Source of the DNA: CAYYVJ01 sp964475115
Lineage (GTDB): Bacteria > Bacillota > Clostridia > Lachnospirales > Lachnospiraceae
Reading direction: 5' to 3'
Assembly (NCBI GenBank): GCA_964475115.1
Contig: CAYYVJ010000037.1
Location: forward strand, 1-18,447
Length of the DNA: 18,447 bases
In this document: positions 16,486 through 18,447 of the stretch, piece by piece
Layout: every line of letters starts with the position of its first letter
Numbering within the stretch: the first letter of the stretch is position 1
Made by a program: the position numbers and the translations under genes
The notes under the pieces: generated by a model
Told to the model about the DNA's origin: nothing
What the model saw: only the letters and a program-made list of their open reading frames with translations
Database searches by the model: none

Positions 16486-16517
16486 AAAAAAAAGATGCTT
16501 AATTTACTAAGCATCTT
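16486..16517 (-). terminator. intrinsic terminator after the glycosyltransferase gene
   Basis: On the minus strand AAGATGCTTA and TAAGCATCTT form a 10-bp stem with a 6-base loop, followed by T8. It sits about 70 bases past the glycosyltransferase stop and just upstream of the next operon's promoter, insulating the two. Confidence 0.9.
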
Positions 16518-16588
16518 GACATTGCAATATCTTTTACTCTTTTTTCTTTATCGGAATCATAAGGTTCACGACACAGTGTTCAAGTCAA

Positions 16589-17767
16589 TTAGTTTTTATT
16601 ACCTTTTATTATTTTGCTAATATATTCAGCCGCCTGATTGGCACCGCCACATGCTCTAAAATTGCTCCCTATTTCCTCAGCTGATTTACCATATGTTTCA
16701 TCTTCAAGAACTTCTTTCACAAGATTCCTGATTTCTTTGGCATTGGCTTTCTTCAACTTAATACCTGCTCCCAATTCTTTCACTCGATTCGCAACTGCTG
16801 CCTCTTCAGAATGTTGTGGAAATAACACCATTGGCACACCATAATAAAGACTTTCATTTACACTATTCATTCCACAATGGGTTATAAATACATCTGTATT
16901 TGCCAATACCTCCAACTGATTCACACGGGGTAGAATCGTAAATGACTCTGGAACAGGACCAATTGCAGATATATCCGTACGTTCACCAGCCGAAATAACT
17001 ACATCACACTCTAGTTCTTTTAGAGCTTCGACACACTGCTTATAAAACTCTATATTGTTATTTAGCACGGTCCCCAACGCAATATAGATTTGAGCTTTTG
17101 TCTTAGATTTATTTTTCGAATAACCGCCTGTAACAGATGGTCCCACAAACATATATCTATCTGAAAAGGTTTCAACCATTGGTTGAAATTTTTCTGATGT
17201 GTACACAATCGTGTCTGTATCATTATCATTCTGAATAATAGAGATAAAATTGTCTACCGGATATCCATGGTCCTTAAGCATCTGCATCTTTGCATTGATT
17301 CTTGGCATCCCCGTAAACATTCGCACTATTTCCATAAATCCCGGCTTCATTAATTTGGCAGTATACTTGTTAAAAGCAAAGGTCGTTGTGGAGCAGACAA
17401 AAGGTATCTGATATTTTTTAGCAAATAACTTACCCCAAAAACACACCGAATCTGAGACAATACAATCTGGTTGAAAGGATTTCATCTCTTCTTCCATTAA
17501 TGGCTCCAGGTTAATTGTAGTGTCTACAACCATCTCAATTAGTGCAGCAAAATCTTTCCCCACCTTTTTATCTAAGTCCTCTGGTGTTGCTGGTAAATAT
17601 TCTTCACAGGATACGTACTCTGCTCCTGCATTTTCTATCTTCTCCCTAAAGTCAGGAAATGAATAATATCTTACTCCATGTCCTCGTTTCACCAATTCTG
17701 CCACTACATTAATGGTAGGATTTGTATGGTCATGTGCTGGAATACAGAAAAACATAATATTGCTCAT
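16589..17767 (-). CDS. GT1 (MGT-type) glycosyltransferase
   Basis: A 392-residue cytoplasmic GT-B enzyme that transfers a sugar from a nucleotide-sugar donor, probably to a small hydrophobic acceptor. The N-terminal acceptor domain starts MSNIMFFCIPAHDHTNP, with His14 near the usual catalytic-base position. The C-terminal donor domain holds ITHCGMNSVNESLYYGVPMV (295-314) and PQHSEE (317-322), the signature of macrolide/UDP-glucuronosyltransferase-like enzymes such as Bacillus YjiC/YojK. IALGTVLNN (229-237) is the linker-proximal motif. GGAGGAGC precedes ATG 17767. The AbrB-type gene ends 15 bases upstream, so the pair is probably one transcript, closed by the terminator at 16486-16517. Acceptor and donor cannot be assigned; detoxification or tailoring of a metabolite is the usual role. 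Confidence 0.88.
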   Translation of the reverse strand: MSNIMFFCIPAHDHTNPTINVVAELVKRGHGVRYYSFPDFREKIENAGAEYVSCEEYLPATPEDLDKKVGKDFAALIEMVVDTTINLEPLMEEEMKSFQPDCIVSDSVCFWGKLFAKKYQIPFVCSTTTFAFNKYTAKLMKPGFMEIVRMFTGMPRINAKMQMLKDHGYPVDNFISIIQNDNDTDTIVYTSEKFQPMVETFSDRYMFVGPSVTGGYSKNKSKTKAQIYIALGTVLNNNIEFYKQCVEALKELECDVVISAGERTDISAIGPVPESFTILPRVNQLEVLANTDVFITHCGMNSVNESLYYGVPMVLFPQHSEEAAVANRVKELGAGIKLKKANAKEIRNLVKEVLEDETYGKSAEEIGSNFRACGGANQAAEYISKIIKGNKN

Positions 17768-17782
17768 AATAGCTCCTCCATT

Positions 17783-17986
17783 CTACATATCTGGAAAAAT
17801 TGTCTTTGCATACTCTTCAAATGTACTCTTAGGTGGAATAGCAATTCCTCGTTCTAGGTCGCCCAATAAAATCAAGGTATCGCCAGGTTTAATATCAAAA
17901 ATATCTCTAGCTTGTTTAGGGATAACAATCTGTCCCTTTTCTCCCACTGTTACTGTCCAGGCGTATTTTCCTTCCGGTGCTTTCAT
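17783..17986 (-). CDS. AbrB/SpoVT-type DNA-binding protein
   Basis: A 67-residue protein that is nearly all a SpoVT-AbrB swapped-hairpin domain: WTVTVGEKGQIVIPKQARD (10-28) followed by FDIKPGDTLILLGD (30-43). Such proteins bind DNA as dimers or tetramers and act as transition-state regulators or antitoxins. The C-terminal extension (IPPKSTFEEYAKTIFPDM) is short, and no toxin gene adjoins. GGAGTGATTAC precedes ATG 17986. It lies 15 bases upstream of the glycosyltransferase gene and probably controls that operon. The long dyad just upstream could be its operator as well as a terminator. Confidence 0.88.
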   Translation of the reverse strand: MKAPEGKYAWTVTVGEKGQIVIPKQARDIFDIKPGDTLILLGDLERGIAIPPKSTFEEYAKTIFPDM

Positions 17987-18011
17987 GTAATCACTCCATT
18001 TCTTATAAAGT

Positions 18012-18050
18012 AAAAAAAGTATGATTTGTTATACAGATCATACTTTTTTT
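18012..18050. terminator. long hairpin between the HicB-like and AbrB-type genes
   Basis: A perfect 14-bp inverted repeat, A7GTATGAT (18012-18025) and ATCATACT7 (18037-18050), flanks an 11-base loop. T-runs lie on both strands, so it can work as a bidirectional intrinsic terminator. On the minus strand TTGACA (18058-18063) is followed after 15 bases by TATGAT inside one arm, so it may also be a promoter/operator for the AbrB-type gene. Confidence 0.6.
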
Positions 18051-18141
18051 TACTATATGTCAAGATATCTTTTTAAATTACAAAGAGGAAGCAATTTCTT
18101 CGCCTCCCCTTTGTTAATATTTTCAATATTTTTTACTAGTA

Positions 18142-18378
18142 TTATATTACATGCTCTTTTTCTTTTGTATCAAAAAAAGATTTTTTAAGTGCTCTTACAA
18201 CATATTGATTTAATGTTAGACTTTGTTTCCTTGCTTCAAGGGCTACTTTTCTATGAAGTTCAGTTGGTATCCTTACATTAAAAGTTCCTTTAAATTCTTT
18301 ATCTGGATCTTTACCGGACTGTTCACATATACTTAAATAATTCTCGATACTTTGATGAAACATCTTTTCTAGTAGCAT
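18142..18378 (-). CDS. HicB-type antitoxin, truncated (C-terminal part)
   Basis: A 78-residue frame holding the C-terminal part of a HicB-family antitoxin. MFHQSIENYLSICEQSGKDP (6-25) matches the end of the HicB partial RNase-H-like domain. FNVRIPTELHRKVALEARKQ and SLTLNQYVVRALKKS form a complete ribbon-helix-helix DNA-binding domain. Full-length relatives are about 105-115 residues. The expected N-terminus (MEYKGYHAT) is readable immediately upstream but in another frame (18379-18406), with about 30 residues missing between. The ATG at 18378 has AAAGG five bases upstream, so a short RHH protein could still be made. No hicA-like toxin frame is present in the window; one may lie beyond the right edge. 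The transcript would end at the hairpin at 18012-18050. Confidence 0.78.
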   Translation of the reverse strand: MLLEKMFHQSIENYLSICEQSGKDPDKEFKGTFNVRIPTELHRKVALEARKQSLTLNQYVVRALKKSFFDTKEKEHVI

Positions 18379-18406
18379 GATAACCTTTATATTCCATCAT
18401 AAGCAT
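18379..18406 (-). pseudogene. remnant of HicB N-terminus, out of frame
   Basis: Starting at ATG 18406 the minus strand reads MLMMEYKGYHAT, the typical HicB opening, then diverges and stops after 26 residues. The HicB body continues in a different frame from about 18378. The part between, about 30 residues in relatives I recall, is gone, so the full antitoxin cannot be made. Confidence 0.65.
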
Positions 18407-18415
18407 TAAAAAAGT

Positions 18416-18439
18416 TTGTATTATATTTCTATAATACAA
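18416..18439. promoter_or_regulatory. perfect inverted repeat over the HicB-like promoter
   Basis: TTGTATTATA (18416-18425) and TATAATACAA (18430-18439) are perfect 10-bp arms around TTTC. Each arm contains a TATAAT or its complement, so it overlaps the probable -10 (18420-18425 on the minus strand). This fits an operator for a ribbon-helix-helix repressor. The matching -35 would fall at the window edge. Confidence 0.6.
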
Positions 18440-18447
18440 TTATCGGA

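Noticed and set aside
16518..16588. Possible small gene or RNA after the glycosyltransferase
   Set aside because: Only a very short frame without ribosome site is present; the stretch reads as an ordinary 3' leader to the terminator.
18080..18115. Bulged GC-rich hairpin downstream of the HicB-like gene
   Set aside because: Several bulges and no following T-run; the hairpin at 18012-18050 explains termination better.

Overview
The window is AT-rich, low-GC Gram-positive DNA. Strong AGGAGG-type ribosome binding sites, a lipoprotein-type solute-binding protein and the gene families present fit an anaerobic clostridial (Lachnospiraceae-like) bacterium. No rRNA, tRNA, CRISPR array or insertion sequence was recognised. 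A run of 100 N (3704-3803) marks an assembly gap inside a transporter gene.

Layout. (1) 1-728, minus: the N-terminal part of a PLD-domain/SF2 helicase protein, cut by the window edge. (2) 897-2597, plus: an intracellular (alpha/alpha)-toroid protein resembling heparinase II/III-type lyases, ending at a strong hairpin terminator. (3) 13734 down to 2656, minus: a glycan-use cluster in the order GH105 unsaturated uronyl hydrolase, HAD phosphatase-like protein, GH38 alpha-mannosidase, lipoprotein substrate-binding protein, two permeases and two ATPases of an oligopeptide-type ABC importer. A divergent AraC-type regulator (13900-14820, plus) sits at its head. (4) 16390 down to 14834, minus: a three-gene operon of alpha/beta hydrolase, VOC protein with a helical tail, and DsrE-like protein, with a near-consensus promoter. 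(5) 17986 down to 16589, minus: an AbrB-type regulator with a GT1 (MGT-type) glycosyltransferase, followed by a clear terminator. (6) 18142-18447, minus: a HicB-type antitoxin remnant whose N-terminus is separated from its body by an internal deletion, plus a perfect inverted repeat upstream.

How the genes fit together. None of the cluster's enzymes has a signal peptide, so oligosaccharides are probably captured by the lipoprotein, imported by the permease/ATPase complex and trimmed inside the cell. GH105 would remove a 4,5-unsaturated uronic acid and GH38 an alpha-mannose. This pairing suggests a substrate containing uronic acid next to mannose, such as the product of a lyase acting on a xanthan- or glucuronomannan-like polymer. 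That is inference.

The most striking regulatory signal is a shared composite element, CAATAT(n)ATATTG running into TGyATATTTTGy. It occurs in the AraC/GH105 intergenic region (13833-13855) and again upstream of the binding-protein gene (8857-8878), where two or three further half-sites follow (8896-8941). This supports one AraC-type regulator controlling both promoters and possibly its own gene. No gene-free stretch exceeds about 215 bases.
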